A DNA stretch of 45,385 nt from Roseomonas sp. (GTDB lineage: Bacteria > Pseudomonadota > Alphaproteobacteria > Acetobacterales > Acetobacteraceae), in NCBI GenBank assembly GCA_020249265.1, contig JADCGA010000044.1, forward strand, positions 1 to 45,385. The letters run 5' to 3'. Each line of letters opens with the position of its first letter. Position 1 is the first letter of the stretch. Position numbers and translations under genes: made by a program. Shown here one piece after another: positions 24,347 to 32,875 of the stretch. The notes below the pieces were generated by a model, which was not told the DNA's origin, made no database searches, and saw nothing but the letters and a program-made list of their open reading frames with translations.

Positions 24347-24557
24347 GACATCTCTCTCCTGATTCGCTTGTTATGGCCCGGCAGCCCCATGGCAGCCGTG
24401 CCAGACTGGGTATTTGCGGCAAATCAATAGCGCCTTGGCATTTTCGCGCCACAAGAAATACGCGGGCCGGGTGATTTTCCGCCCCGCAGATAGCTTCTCC
24501 TCGTTTAGTCGTGACACTCTCACGGCGCGGCTTCCCCCGAGCCACGCCGTATTTTTT
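24347..24557. promoter_or_regulatory. Divergent intergenic region between phaB and the ACT/pdx operon
   Basis: About 210 bp without a gene. A small palindrome TTTGC-G-GCAAA at 24413-24423 lies 67 bp upstream of the phaB start and could be a regulator site, since PhaR-type repressors favour TGC/GCA half-sites; that is speculative. No convincing -35/-10 for phaB was found. Confidence 0.3.
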
Positions 24558-24585
24558 TGACTGGGCGGCAGGTTGTGCTAGATAT
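24558..24585 (+). promoter_or_regulatory. Probable promoter of the leader peptide/ACT/pdx unit
   Basis: TTGACT (24558-24563), a 16-bp spacer and TAGATA (24580-24585). The predicted start of transcription, seven bases past the -10 box, is at 24592, exactly the A of the leader-peptide ATG. An A/T-rich run (seven T) precedes the -35 box. Confidence 0.5.
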
Positions 24586-24591
24586 GACCGA

Positions 24592-24639
24592 TGGTTCTCA
24601 GGGTTGTTCTTTTTCGAATTACCGCCGCGGCCACTTAAG
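24592..24639 (+). CDS. Leader peptide rich in branched-chain amino acids (possible attenuator)
   Basis: A 15-codon reading frame encodes MVLRVVLFRITAAAT followed by TAA: four Val/two Leu/one Ile/two Thr in 15 residues. It lies upstream of an IlvM-like ACT protein, as ilv leader peptides do. No Shine-Dalgarno is visible; with the predicted start site it would be leaderless, as is the trpL leader of Sinorhizobium. Starvation for Val/Leu/Ile could stall ribosomes on it and alter folding of the RNA downstream. The composition could be chance; short frames are easy to find. Confidence 0.45.
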
Positions 24640-24687
24640 GTGCCGGGCTTCGGGTCTGCGCGCCTTGCCGGTCGGCCGCCCTTTTTT
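24628..24687 (+). promoter_or_regulatory. Possible attenuator RNA after the leader peptide
   Basis: Competing pairings can be drawn: GCGGCC (24628-24633, the leader's Ala codons) with GGCCGC (24674-24679); AAGGTGC (24638-24644) with GCGCCTT (660-666 of this kb, one G-U pair); and GGGC (24646-24649) with GCCC (24678-24681) right before six T (24682-24687). The first and third exclude each other, as antiterminator and terminator would. GC-rich DNA gives such pairings by chance, so this is tentative. Confidence 0.3.
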
Positions 24688-24720
24688 GCCCGCCCCGCCA
24701 CCCTGAACCGGACCCTTCCC

Positions 24721-24993
24721 ATGCTTCCTAGCCCCTTGCCCACGCGCTTTGATCTGCGCGCCGAGCCCTCCCCCGGCCTGCTGCCGCGCTTGTTGCAGCC
24801 CTTCGCCAAGCGCGATGTGACGCCCGATCTGTTCCAAGCCCGTCGGAGCGGAGAGGATATGGACATCACCATCACCTGCCATGATCTGGAGCCCGGCATG
24901 GCGGCGCTGATTGCCGGCAATCTGGGGCAGGTGATTGGCGTGAGCCGTGTGGTGGTGACGCCCGGGGAAAGCCTCGCCACACGCCGAGCATAG
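24721..24993 (+). CDS. Small ACT-domain protein, IlvM-like
   Basis: A 90-residue protein with an ACT-like pattern: FDLRAEPSPGLLPRLLQPFA, KRDVTPDLFQARRS, MDITITCHDLEPG and LGQVIGVSRVVVTPG. It resembles the small regulatory subunits of acetohydroxyacid synthase (IlvM type), but no large subunit (ilvB/ilvG) is nearby. The start at 24721 is the only ATG that fits; a GTG at 24641 lies inside the possible attenuator. Its stop is 15 bp before pdxA, so the genes are probably co-transcribed. Whether it regulates AHAS or something else is open. Confidence 0.65.
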   Translation: MLPSPLPTRFDLRAEPSPGLLPRLLQPFAKRDVTPDLFQARRSGEDMDITITCHDLEPGMAALIAGNLGQVIGVSRVVVTPGESLATRRA

Positions 24994-25008
24994 GGCTAGA
25001 ACCACCCT

Positions 25009-25980
25009 ATGAAGCCGCTGATCCTGACCATGGGTGAGCCCGCCGGGATCGGCGCGGAAATCGCTGCCGGCGCCTGGCGCGCCTTGCGGGCCAGCGGGCC
25101 ATGCTTTGCGCTGATAGATGATGCCGGGCGCGATTTCGGCGTGCCGGTGGTGCGGATCAGCGGACCAGAAGAAGCAAGCGCGGTCTTCGCGCAGGCCCTG
25201 CCCATCCTGCATCGGCCTTTGGCGGTGCCTGTGGTGCCCGGCAAGCTAAACACAGCCCATGCAAGCGCTGTGATTGCGGCCATTGAGGAAGCGGTCGCTT
25301 TCACGAAATCAGGCCGTGCGGCGGGCGTGGTGACCAACCCCATCCAGAAGGCCAGCCTGACGGCGGCGGGCTTTCCACATCCTGGCCATACGGAGTTTTT
25401 GGGCGAATTGGCCGGCACGGGCGTGCCGCCGGTGATGATGCTGGCCTGCCCAGAACTGCGCGTGGTGCCGGTGACGGTGCATGAAGCCTTGGCGAAGGCG
25501 ATTGCGCGGCTGAACCCCGCGCTGATTATGGAGACCACCCGCATCGTGGCCGCCGCGCTCAAGCGCGATTTCGGCATTGCCGCGCCGCGCTTGGCGATTG
25601 CGGGCTTGAACCCTCATGCCGGGGAAGCCGGCACCATGGGGCGGGAGGAGATTAACATCATCGCCCCCGCGATCGCGGCACTACGCGCGGAAGGCATTGA
25701 TGCGCGCGGCCCCATGCCGCCTGATACCATGTTCACCGCACTCGCGCGGCCTGGCTATGACGTGGCGATTTGCCACTATCATGACCAGGCGCTGATCCCG
25801 ATCAAGACGATTGATATGGCGGGCGGCGTCAATGTGACGCTCGGGCTTTCCATCATCCGCACCAGCCCTGATCACGGCACGGCGTTGGATATTGCGGGTA
25901 AGGGCCTGGCTGATCCTGCTTCGCTGATCGCGGCCATCAGGCTGGCGGGTGATTTGGCTGCAAAGAGAGGTTTGGCGTGA
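25009..25980 (+). CDS. pdxA: 4-hydroxythreonine-4-phosphate dehydrogenase PdxA
   Basis: A 323-residue enzyme of vitamin B6 synthesis. It oxidises 4-phosphohydroxy-L-threonine using NAD and a divalent metal. Signatures: [13 protein letters not shown] at the N-terminus, [38 protein letters not shown] with its metal-binding His, [12 protein letters not shown] and [14 protein letters not shown]. Length is typical. It overlaps pdxJ by 4 nt (GTGA), joining two consecutive pathway steps. The pdxA-pdxJ pairing differs from the pdxA-ksgA order of enterobacteria. Confidence 0.95.
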   Translation: MKPLILTMGEPAGIGAEIAAGAWRALRASGPCFALIDDAGRDFGVPVVRISGPEEASAVFAQALPILHRPLAVPVVPGKLNTAHASAVIAAIEEAVAFTKSGRAAGVVTNPIQKASLTAAGFPHPGHTEFLGELAGTGVPPVMMLACPELRVVPVTVHEALAKAIARLNPALIMETTRIVAAALKRDFGIAAPRLAIAGLNPHAGEAGTMGREEINIIAPAIAALRAEGIDARGPMPPDTMFTALARPGYDVAICHYHDQALIPIKTIDMAGGVNVTLGLSIIRTSPDHGTALDIAGKGLADPASLIAAIRLAGDLAAKRGLA

Positions 25981-26708
25981 AGCATCTCGATCTATCAGTG
26001 AATGTTGATCATGTGGCGACACTGCGTAATGCGCGCGGTGGCGTGCATCCCTGCCCGGTGGAGGCTTCACGCATGGCGGTGGAAGCCGGTGCTGATGGCA
26101 TTACCGTGCATCTGCGCGAGGACCGCCGCCACATCAAGGATCGTGATGTGGAACGCATCCGTGCTGAGGTCGCGGCACCGCTTAATTTCGAAATGGCGGC
26201 GACCGAGGAAATGGTCGCTTTCGCGGAACGCATTCGCCCGCCCTATTGCTGCATTGTGCCGGAAAAACGCGCGGAACTGACAACCGAAGGCGGGCTTGAT
26301 GTGCTGCGCGCCGGGCCATTCTTGCGCGAAGCCGTGGCGCGGCTGCGTGCGGCCAATGTGCGCGTATCCATTTTCATTGAGGCCGATGCGGCGCAGATTG
26401 AAGCGGCTGCCGCGATTGGCGCGGTGGCGATTGAATTGCACACAGGCACCTATGCCGAAGGGCCGGTGGCGGATCGGCCAGCGCAACTTGTGCGCTTGCA
26501 GGCGGGTGTTGCGGCAGCGCGGCGCGCGGGTTTGCTCTGCCATGCCGGGCATGGGCTGACCTATGAGACGGTGACCGATATCGCCCGGATGGCGGAGGTG
26601 ACGGAAATCTCCATCGGGCATTTCCTGATTTCACAAAGCGTTTTTGAAGGGTTGCCCGCGGTGGTGCGTCGTTTCAAGGCGCTGATCGCCGCTGCGCGTG
26701 GCGCTTGA
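25977..26708 (+). CDS. pdxJ: Pyridoxine 5'-phosphate synthase PdxJ
   Basis: A 243-residue TIM-barrel enzyme that condenses 3-amino-2-oxopropyl phosphate with deoxyxylulose 5-phosphate to form pyridoxine phosphate. Clear motifs: [69 protein letters not shown] and [10 protein letters not shown]. The start is GTG within the pdxA stop overlap. Length is normal for the family. Confidence 0.95.
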   Translation: MKHLDLSVNVDHVATLRNARGGVHPCPVEASRMAVEAGADGITVHLREDRRHIKDRDVERIRAEVAAPLNFEMAATEEMVAFAERIRPPYCCIVPEKRAELTTEGGLDVLRAGPFLREAVARLRAANVRVSIFIEADAAQIEAAAAIGAVAIELHTGTYAEGPVADRPAQLVRLQAGVAAARRAGLLCHAGHGLTYETVTDIARMAEVTEISIGHFLISQSVFEGLPAVVRRFKALIAAARGA

Positions 26709-26718
26709 GGAGGGTGTG

Positions 26719-27519
26719 ATGCCGACAATGACCGTTGATGGTTATCCGATTGCCTATGCCGAAGCCGGCAGTGGCACGCCTGTGGTGATGGTGCATGGCA
26801 CTCTGGGGGATCAGCGTTCCTTCGCGGGGCAGATGGAAGCTTTTGGCGCACAGTATCACGCGGTTTCGATCAGCCTGCGCCATTGCTGGCCGGATAAGTG
26901 GCGCGAGGATGGGGATTTCACCATTGCGCGGCATATGGCGGATGTGGCGGGATTCATTCGTGGGCTTGGCAAGGGCCGCGTGCATTTGATTGGCCATTCG
27001 CGCGGCGGGCATATCGCCTTTCGCGTGGCGCAGCATCATCCGGAATTGCTGGAATCGGTGGTGTTGTTGGAACCAGGCGGCGAATTGGATGAAAGCCTTG
27101 GCGGTGCGCCGCCGGCCGGTAATCAGGCATCGGCCTTCGCGCGCGGTGCTGCCTTGATTGCGGTAGGCAAAATTGAAGAAGGCCTGACGGTTGTTGCCGA
27201 ACACACGGGCGGGCCGGGTGCTTGGGAAAAGCGTTCTGAGGCGCGCAAGACAGTCAATCGCGATAATGCCACGACCTTGCTTGGCCAGATCAAGGAACAG
27301 CGCAAGCCCTATGCGCGGGCGGAGGCAGCGGGGATTGCTGTGCGCACGCTGCTGGTGGGGGGTGATCGATCCCAACCGCAATTCGGGCGTATTCTGGATG
27401 CGTTGGAAGGCGTGATGCCCAATGCGCAGCGTGTGACGATTGCGCGCGCTGCGCATAGTGTGCAGGCGGATAACCCGGCTGATTTCAACGCGGCGGTGTT
27501 GAGGTTTTTGGCGGGCTAA
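26719..27519 (+). CDS. Alpha/beta hydrolase
   Basis: A 266-residue alpha/beta hydrolase. Nucleophile elbow GHSRGG (Ser94), oxyanion HGTLGDQ and a late His in ARAAHSVQ give a plausible triad; the acid is likely the Asp in VGGDRSQ. No signal peptide. GAGGAGGG precedes ATG 26719, which lies 10 bp after pdxJ, so it is probably the last gene of that operon. Substrate unknown; nothing links it specifically to vitamin B6. Confidence 0.87.
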   Translation: MPTMTVDGYPIAYAEAGSGTPVVMVHGTLGDQRSFAGQMEAFGAQYHAVSISLRHCWPDKWREDGDFTIARHMADVAGFIRGLGKGRVHLIGHSRGGHIAFRVAQHHPELLESVVLLEPGGELDESLGGAPPAGNQASAFARGAALIAVGKIEEGLTVVAEHTGGPGAWEKRSEARKTVNRDNATTLLGQIKEQRKPYARAEAAGIAVRTLLVGGDRSQPQFGRILDALEGVMPNAQRVTIARAAHSVQADNPADFNAAVLRFLAG

Positions 27520-27528
27520 GTCCTGGCG

Positions 27529-27556
27529 GGGGGCTGTGGGCCGAGCCCCCGGTTTT
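27529..27556. terminator. Intrinsic terminator between convergent genes
   Basis: GGGGGCT (27529-27535) pairs with AGCCCCC (27544-27550) around an 8-nt loop, followed by GGTTTT. It directly follows the hydrolase stop and abuts the stop of the convergent WD40 gene. Confidence 0.7.
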
Positions 27557-28813
27557 CTAACGCGTCGCCTGCTCCAAAAACCGCAGCAGCGCGGCTAAAT
27601 CCTCTGCATTGTCCACGCGCTGCACCGGCATTTTCGTCCCCGGCGTCACTACATCCGGCCCGCGCGTGAATAGATCGCCGATGGTTGTCGCGTCCCAGGT
27701 GATATCCCCGCGCGCGAGGCGTTCGGAATAGGCATAGCCGGGCAGGGACCCCATGCGTCGGCCAAACACGCCATGCAAATGTGGCCCGGCCATTGGGCCG
27801 GCATCGGGCGTGAGGGCGTGGCAGGCGCTGCAGGCGCGAAATACCTGCGCGCCATGCGCATCAAGCCCCTGCGGCAGGTTGCTGGTGGCGGGCGCGGCGA
27901 TGGGGCCAATGGCGCGGCCGCTCAGCGCGTCCCAGCGCCGCACTTGGCGGTCGGCGCCGCCGGTCCATAGCAGGCGCCCATCGGGGGCGAAGGCCACGGA
28001 CCACACGGGCAATCCCGGGCCTTCCAGCGTGTGGAGCAAGCGCGCTGTCTCCACGCCCCAGATCGTCACATTCCCGCCGAGGGACGCCACGGCCAAGCGC
28101 GTCCCCGACGCATCCAGGCTGAGTGCCACAATGGGCCGCGCGCCTGCTTCCACTTCGCGCATGGCGCCACTGGGGTTGATCAGGCGCAGCACGCCATCCA
28201 CGCCGCCGGCGGCGAGGCCTCCGTCAGGCAGGACAAGCAGCGCATTCAGCGGCAGGCCGGCTTCGGCGATGATCTGGTTGCTGCCATTGGTGGCCCAAAG
28301 CCGGATGGTGCCGTCGAAGCCCGCGCTGACCAGCGCGCCATCGGGGCGGAAGGCGACCGCGTTTACATTGCCGCGATGGCCTTCAAGGATTTGCGCGCTG
28401 CCATCGGCAAGGTTCCAAAGACGCACCGACCCATCCCAGGCGGCTGAGGCCAAATACCCACCGCGCGCGGCAAGGGCGGCGATCTGCCCCGTATGCCCTT
28501 CCAGCACTTGCGCCGGCGCCGCGCCAAGCCCCGGCGCCCAAAGCGCGATGCGCCCGCCCTCACCAGCACTCGCGATGCGCCCATCGGGCAAAAGCACCAG
28601 CGCGTTGACGCTGCCGCGATGCCAACGCGCGACGGCGCGTGCCTGGCCAGCGCGGGCATCCCATAGGATCACCGCATGATCGAAACTGCCCGAGACAATG
28701 TGCTGCCCATCAGGCAGGGGCAGCACGGCGCGCACCGGGCCTCCATGGCCGGTTAAATCCTGCGCCATTGCGGGCGCAGCAAGCAGCAAGAACACCCAGA
28801 AGAAGCGCAGCAT
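27557..28813 (-). CDS. WD40 beta-propeller fused to cytochrome c
   Basis: A 418-residue exported protein. After a signal peptide (LLLAAPAMA) come about seven WD40-type repeats (residues 20-310), each with a GH and a W-D/W-N-like end (HIVSGSFDHAVILWD; LASAAWDGSVRLWN; LLWTGGADRQVRRWD). The C-terminal domain is a class I c-type cytochrome: haem motif CSACH (328-332) and axial Met395 in PGTKMPVQ. A periplasmic electron-transfer protein with a docking propeller is likely. It starts within the SDR stop (TGATG), so the two are translated together; partner enzyme unknown. Confidence 0.85.
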   Translation of the reverse strand: MLRFFWVFLLLAAPAMAQDLTGHGGPVRAVLPLPDGQHIVSGSFDHAVILWDARAGQARAVARWHRGSVNALVLLPDGRIASAGEGGRIALWAPGLGAAPAQVLEGHTGQIAALAARGGYLASAAWDGSVRLWNLADGSAQILEGHRGNVNAVAFRPDGALVSAGFDGTIRLWATNGSNQIIAEAGLPLNALLVLPDGGLAAGGVDGVLRLINPSGAMREVEAGARPIVALSLDASGTRLAVASLGGNVTIWGVETARLLHTLEGPGLPVWSVAFAPDGRLLWTGGADRQVRRWDALSGRAIGPIAAPATSNLPQGLDAHGAQVFRACSACHALTPDAGPMAGPHLHGVFGRRMGSLPGYAYSERLARGDITWDATTIGDLFTRGPDVVTPGTKMPVQRVDNAEDLAALLRFLEQATR

Positions 28814-29562
28814 CACATCACCACGCCGCCGCTGACATGGATGGATTGCCCGGTGATGTAGCCCGCGCCGGGGGAGGCAAGAAAAGCAATGGTGGCAGCC
28901 ACATCATCGGGCGTGCCAAGGCGCCGAAGCGGGATGCGCGCGGTAATTTCCTCCCATTGCGCCGCTGAAAGCGCCGCATGGGCGCCGGGGTCTTTGCGCG
29001 TATAGCCAGGCACCACCGCATTCACCGTGACTTTCGGCGCCCATTCAATGGCGAGTGCGCGGACCAGCGCCTCCACCGCCGCTTTGGCCGCGGCTGAGGC
29101 CGGGAAAGTGGTGACATCATTGCGAAACAGGTGCGCAACAAAGGAAGAAACCGCAATCAGGCGAGGGTCTTCGCCCGCTGCCAGATGCGGCGCGGCGGCG
29201 CGGGCCAGGCGCAATAGGCTGAAGGTGATGGCCTCATGGCTTTTGGCAAAGCCGGCATCGGTCAGGGCCGCGATGGGCGTGCGGTCAGCAAAGCCGGCAT
29301 TGGCCACCACCACATCCAAGCCGCCAAGCGCCGCGACGCTTTCCGCAACCACCCGCGCCGGTGCCCCGGCTTCGGTGAAATCGGCGAAGGCTTCCGCAAC
29401 CTGCGCGCCTTTTTCCCGCGCGGCGGCGGCCACACGCGCCAGGGCTTCGCGGTTGGCCCGCGTGTGCAGCATCAGCGCCACGCCTGGTGCGGCGAAACCG
29501 CGGGCCGTTGCGGCGCCAATGCCGCTTGCTGCGCCGGTGATCAGAATGCGTCGTTCCGCCAT
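28813..29562 (-). CDS. SDR-fold protein lacking the catalytic Tyr
   Basis: A 249-residue short-chain dehydrogenase fold with ITGAASGIGAAT for NAD(P) binding, VVANAG and a Ser at VSSFVAH. Where SDRs have Tyr-x-x-x-Lys this reads SAAAK: the Lys is present and Tyr is Ser (codon TCA, so not an obvious sequencing slip of one base from TAT/TAC alone). It may be inactive, a binding protein, or use another residue. The C-terminus GYITGQSIHVSGGVVM is standard. It is coupled to a downstream WD40-cytochrome c gene, an unusual pairing. Confidence 0.82.
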   Translation of the reverse strand: MAERRILITGAASGIGAATARGFAAPGVALMLHTRANREALARVAAAAREKGAQVAEAFADFTEAGAPARVVAESVAALGGLDVVVANAGFADRTPIAALTDAGFAKSHEAITFSLLRLARAAAPHLAAGEDPRLIAVSSFVAHLFRNDVTTFPASAAAKAAVEALVRALAIEWAPKVTVNAVVPGYTRKDPGAHAALSAAQWEEITARIPLRRLGTPDDVAATIAFLASPGAGYITGQSIHVSGGVVM

Positions 29563-29670
29563 GAAGCCGCTCCCTTAGCCTCACCGCAGGATAGGCCAGC
29601 GCGGCGCCATTGCCAGCCCCGCTTGCCCGCCCCATCCTGCCCCGAAATCAGCCAAGCAAGGGAATGCCAA

Positions 29671-30681
29671 ATGACACTCACCGTCCTTGAACCCGAAGGT
29701 CTCTATCCCGATACGGATTTGGAACAGCGCATCATGGGGCCATCGGTGCGCATCCTGCAGGGGCCGTGCAAAACCTCGCTCGCGGAATTGCCGGATGAGC
29801 TTTGCCAGCAGGCGGAAGGGCTCATGACGCTGCGGATGGCCGTGCCGGCGGATCAGATTGCGCGTTTCCCGAAGTTGAAGGTCGTGATCCGCATGGGCGT
29901 GGGGTATGACCGCGTGGATCGCGCGGCCTGCGCGGCGCGCGGCATCAAGGTCTGCAATGTGCCGGATTACGGCACGCAGGAAGTGGCGGAATTCGCGGTG
30001 CTGATGGCGCTTGGCCTGCGCCGAGGCTTGACGCTGTATCACGACACACAACGCGGCCCGATGCCCGCGAAATGGGCGGTGATGCCCCACCCGGCGGTGC
30101 GCCGGCAGGAAGTGCAAACCTTCGGCATTCTGGGCCTTGGGCGCATTGGCACGGCGGCAGCTTTGCGTGCCAAGGCGCTTGGCTATCGCGTGGTGTTTTA
30201 TGATCCCGCTTTGCCCAATGGATCGGACCGCGCCATTGGCGTCACGCGCTGCCGGACCATGGATGAGATGCTGGCGCAGGCCGATGTGCTTTCCATCCAT
30301 TGTCCCCTCACGCGCAAAACGCGGGGTTTGATTGGGGAGCGTGAATTGCGGCTGCTGCCGAAGGACGCTGTCGTGGTGAATACGGCGCGCGGCCCCATTC
30401 TGGATATTGATGCTTTGGAACGCGTGTTGCGGGATGGGCATGTGGCGGCGGCGGGGCTTGATGTGATCCCCGTGGAACCGCCGGTGGAGCCCGTGCCATC
30501 CCTGCTGCAAGCCTATCGCAACAAGGAAGAATGGCTGGCAGGCCGGCTGATCATCACGCCGCATATTGCCTTCCATACGCCGCAAGCCTGGGATGATATT
30601 CGCCTGAAAAGCGCCGAGACCATGCGCGATGTGTTGGTGGAGGGGCTGAACACCAATGTCATCCCGCCTGAATCGGATTGA
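29671..30681 (+). CDS. D-2-hydroxyacid dehydrogenase / C-terminal-binding-protein-like
   Basis: A 336-residue NAD-dependent dehydrogenase. The dinucleotide fold GILGLGRIGTAAA, the substrate-binding VVIRMGVGYDRVD, catalytic Arg in NTARGPILD, the acid in GLDVIPVEPP and His in PHIAFHT are present. Start 29671 has AAGGGA upstream; the open frame extends far back into unrelated sequence. Length and motifs fit CtBP-like/2-hydroxyacid dehydrogenases rather than SerA (no ACT domain). Substrate unknown; glyoxylate/hydroxypyruvate reduction is one option. Confidence 0.87.
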   Translation: MTLTVLEPEGLYPDTDLEQRIMGPSVRILQGPCKTSLAELPDELCQQAEGLMTLRMAVPADQIARFPKLKVVIRMGVGYDRVDRAACAARGIKVCNVPDYGTQEVAEFAVLMALGLRRGLTLYHDTQRGPMPAKWAVMPHPAVRRQEVQTFGILGLGRIGTAAALRAKALGYRVVFYDPALPNGSDRAIGVTRCRTMDEMLAQADVLSIHCPLTRKTRGLIGERELRLLPKDAVVVNTARGPILDIDALERVLRDGHVAAAGLDVIPVEPPVEPVPSLLQAYRNKEEWLAGRLIITPHIAFHTPQAWDDIRLKSAETMRDVLVEGLNTNVIPPESD

Positions 30682-30690
30682 TTGGGCGGG

Positions 30691-30719
30691 CTGATTTCCC
30701 CGGCATGGCGCGGTATATA
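30691..30719 (+). promoter_or_regulatory. Possible promoter of the exported hydrolase
   Basis: TATATA (30714-30719) is a good -10 box 27 bp before the ATG, but the -35 candidate 17 bp upstream is only CTGATT. GGGGG follows as RBS. Confidence 0.3.
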
Positions 30720-30745
30720 AGCGGAAAGACAATTGGGGGTTTCCG

Positions 30746-31786
30746 ATGAATAGACGCACCATGCTGACGGCACCTTTGGCAGTGCCGCTTTTGGTCGCAA
30801 GCGCGGCCCAGGCGCAGGCCGCGCTGGTGATGGAAGAATTCATGATCCCGTCGGGCGATGCCGGGATTGAGCTTTTCCTGCGCAATAAGCGCCCGGAAAG
30901 CCTGAACGCCTTCACGCCCGCGCGCACGGTGATCTTCGTGCATGGCGCGACCTATCCTGCGCATACGGCGTTTGACCTGCCGCTCGGTGGCTTGTCCTGG
31001 ATGGATTACATCGCAGGCCAGGGTTTTGATGTTTGGTGCCTGGATATTCGCGGCTATGGCCGCAGCACGCGCCCACCGGAAATGAGCCAACCGCCTGAAG
31101 CCAATCCGCCCATCGTGCGCGGTGAGACAGCAGTGAAGGATATCGGCACCGCGGCGGCCTTCATTCGCGAAAGACGCAATGTCGCGAAGCTGGTGCATAT
31201 CGGCTGGTCCTGGGGCAGCACGCTGATGGGCCGCTTCGCTGCCGATAACCCCGCGCTGGTGGAACGCCTGGTGCTATTCGCCCCACCCTGGCTGCGCGAT
31301 GGGCCAAGCCTTGCGGGTGGCGCCGCAACTGCGACGCTGGGTGCTTATCGCACCGTGACGCAGGCGCAGGCGCGGGAACGCTGGATGACGGGTGTGCCGG
31401 AAGGCAAGCGCGCCGGCCTTATTCCGCCCGGCTGGTTTGAACATTGGGCGGGCGTGACCTGGGCGACCGACCCGGAAGGCATGCGCCGCAACCCGCAAAC
31501 GCTCCGCGCGCCCAATGGCGTGCTGCTGGATAGCCGCGAATATGCCCAGGCTGGCCGGCCCTATTGGGACCCCGCCAAGGTCACGGCGCCAACGCTGCTG
31601 GTGGTCGCGGAATGGGACCGCGATACCCCGCCGGCCATGGCCATGGCGATTTTCCCGCTGCTCACGAATAGCCCCGGCAAGCGTCTGGTGGTGCTGGGGG
31701 AAGGCACGCATACGATTGTGATGGAACGCAATCGCGGCGCGCTGTTCCAGGCGGTGCAGGGCTTCCTGGCGGAAGTCTCTGCCTGA
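30746..31786 (+). CDS. Exported alpha/beta hydrolase
   Basis: A 346-residue hydrolase with a signal peptide that begins MNRRTML, a twin-arginine-like start, and ends AQAQAA. Nucleophile elbow GWSWGS (Ser155), oxyanion FVHGATYP, acid likely in AEWDRDTPP and His in GEGTHTIV. It belongs to the large hydrolase family with lysophospholipase/peptidase-like members; the substrate cannot be read. It stands between unrelated genes and has its own short upstream region. Confidence 0.85.
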   Translation: MNRRTMLTAPLAVPLLVASAAQAQAALVMEEFMIPSGDAGIELFLRNKRPESLNAFTPARTVIFVHGATYPAHTAFDLPLGGLSWMDYIAGQGFDVWCLDIRGYGRSTRPPEMSQPPEANPPIVRGETAVKDIGTAAAFIRERRNVAKLVHIGWSWGSTLMGRFAADNPALVERLVLFAPPWLRDGPSLAGGAATATLGAYRTVTQAQARERWMTGVPEGKRAGLIPPGWFEHWAGVTWATDPEGMRRNPQTLRAPNGVLLDSREYAQAGRPYWDPAKVTAPTLLVVAEWDRDTPPAMAMAIFPLLTNSPGKRLVVLGEGTHTIVMERNRGALFQAVQGFLAEVSA

Positions 31787-31846
31787 CGCCGCGTTTTGCC
31801 CCGCGCCATGCTACATCCTGCCTGAACGAATCGGAGACCGCCTTCC

Positions 31847-32857
31847 ATGTCCAAACCCGCCCCTGCCCCCGGCCTGGTTGTTGATCGCAACCTGGCGCTT
31901 GAATTGGTGCGTGTGACGGAAGCTGCGGCGCTCGCGGCCTCCCGCTGGATCGGGCGTGGCGACAAGAACGCCGCCGATGGCGCTGCGGTGGAAGCCATGC
32001 GGAAGGCCTTTGATACGGTCGCCATCACCGGCACCGTCGTGATCGGCGAAGGCGAGATGGATGAGGCGCCGATGCTCTATATCGGCGAAAAGGTCGGGCT
32101 TTACGCCAAGGCCGGCGGCGGGCCGGAAGTGGATATTGCGGTGGACCCGCTGGAGGGGACCTCCATCACCGCCAAGGGCGGGCCGAATGCGATTGCGACG
32201 GTGGCGCTGGCGGAAAAGGGCGGGTTTCTTCACGCACCCGATATCTACATGGACAAGCTCGCGATCGGGCCTGGCCTGCCGGAAGGCATTGTGGATCTGG
32301 ATGCGAAGCCCGAGGAAAACCTCCGCGAATTGGCGCGCGCCAAAAAATGCGACATTGGCGATTTGATGGTCTGCACTTTGGATCGTGACCGCCATAAGGA
32401 AATGATCCGCGCCTGCCGCGCGGCCGGCGCGCGCATCATGCTGCTGGGGGATGGCGATGTTTCCGGCGTGATTGCCGTCAGCCAGCCGGAAGCGGGCGTT
32501 GATATCTATATGGGCTCGGGCGGGGCGCCTGAAGGTGTGCTGGCGGCGGCAGCCTTGCGCTGCATAGGCGGGCAAATGCAAGGCCGGCTGATGTTTGAAA
32601 ATGAGGAACAGGTGGCGCGCGCGCGATCCATGGGCATCACCGATCCCAACCGCAAATACAGTGTTGAGGAAATGGCCAAGGGCGATGTGATGTTCGCGGC
32701 GACAGGTGTGACCAGCGGGGCCATGCTGCGCGGCGTGCGGCGCTTTGCCGGTGGGGCCTATACGCATTCCATCGTCATGCGGTCCAAATCCGGCACGGTG
32801 CGCTATGTGGAAGGGCATCACAATTTCGCGCGCAAGCCCAGCGCCTTTATCGCTTGA
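31847..32857 (+). CDS. glpX: Class II fructose-1,6-bisphosphatase GlpX
   Basis: A 336-residue enzyme that removes the C1 phosphate of fructose 1,6-bisphosphate in gluconeogenesis. Metal and substrate motifs: GRGDKNAADGAAVEAM, IGEGEMDEAPML (66-77), DPLEGT (100-105), LGDGDVSGVI and GSGGAPEGVLAAAALRC. Length is typical. CGGAGA precedes the ATG. RecJ starts 18 bp after the stop, so they may share a transcript, an arrangement seen in several alphaproteobacteria. Confidence 0.95.
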   Translation: MSKPAPAPGLVVDRNLALELVRVTEAAALAASRWIGRGDKNAADGAAVEAMRKAFDTVAITGTVVIGEGEMDEAPMLYIGEKVGLYAKAGGGPEVDIAVDPLEGTSITAKGGPNAIATVALAEKGGFLHAPDIYMDKLAIGPGLPEGIVDLDAKPEENLRELARAKKCDIGDLMVCTLDRDRHKEMIRACRAAGARIMLLGDGDVSGVIAVSQPEAGVDIYMGSGGAPEGVLAAAALRCIGGQMQGRLMFENEEQVARARSMGITDPNRKYSVEEMAKGDVMFAATGVTSGAMLRGVRRFAGGAYTHSIVMRSKSGTVRYVEGHHNFARKPSAFIA

Positions 32858-32875
32858 TCAGGGCGCGCGTATTTC

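Noticed and set aside
24511-24720. 70-residue extension of the ACT protein
   Set aside because: It passes through the probable promoter and leader region and has no ACT-like sequence.
29236-29670. 145-residue extension of the hydroxyacid dehydrogenase
   Set aside because: Antisense to the SDR gene; ATG 29671 has an RBS and gives the family length.
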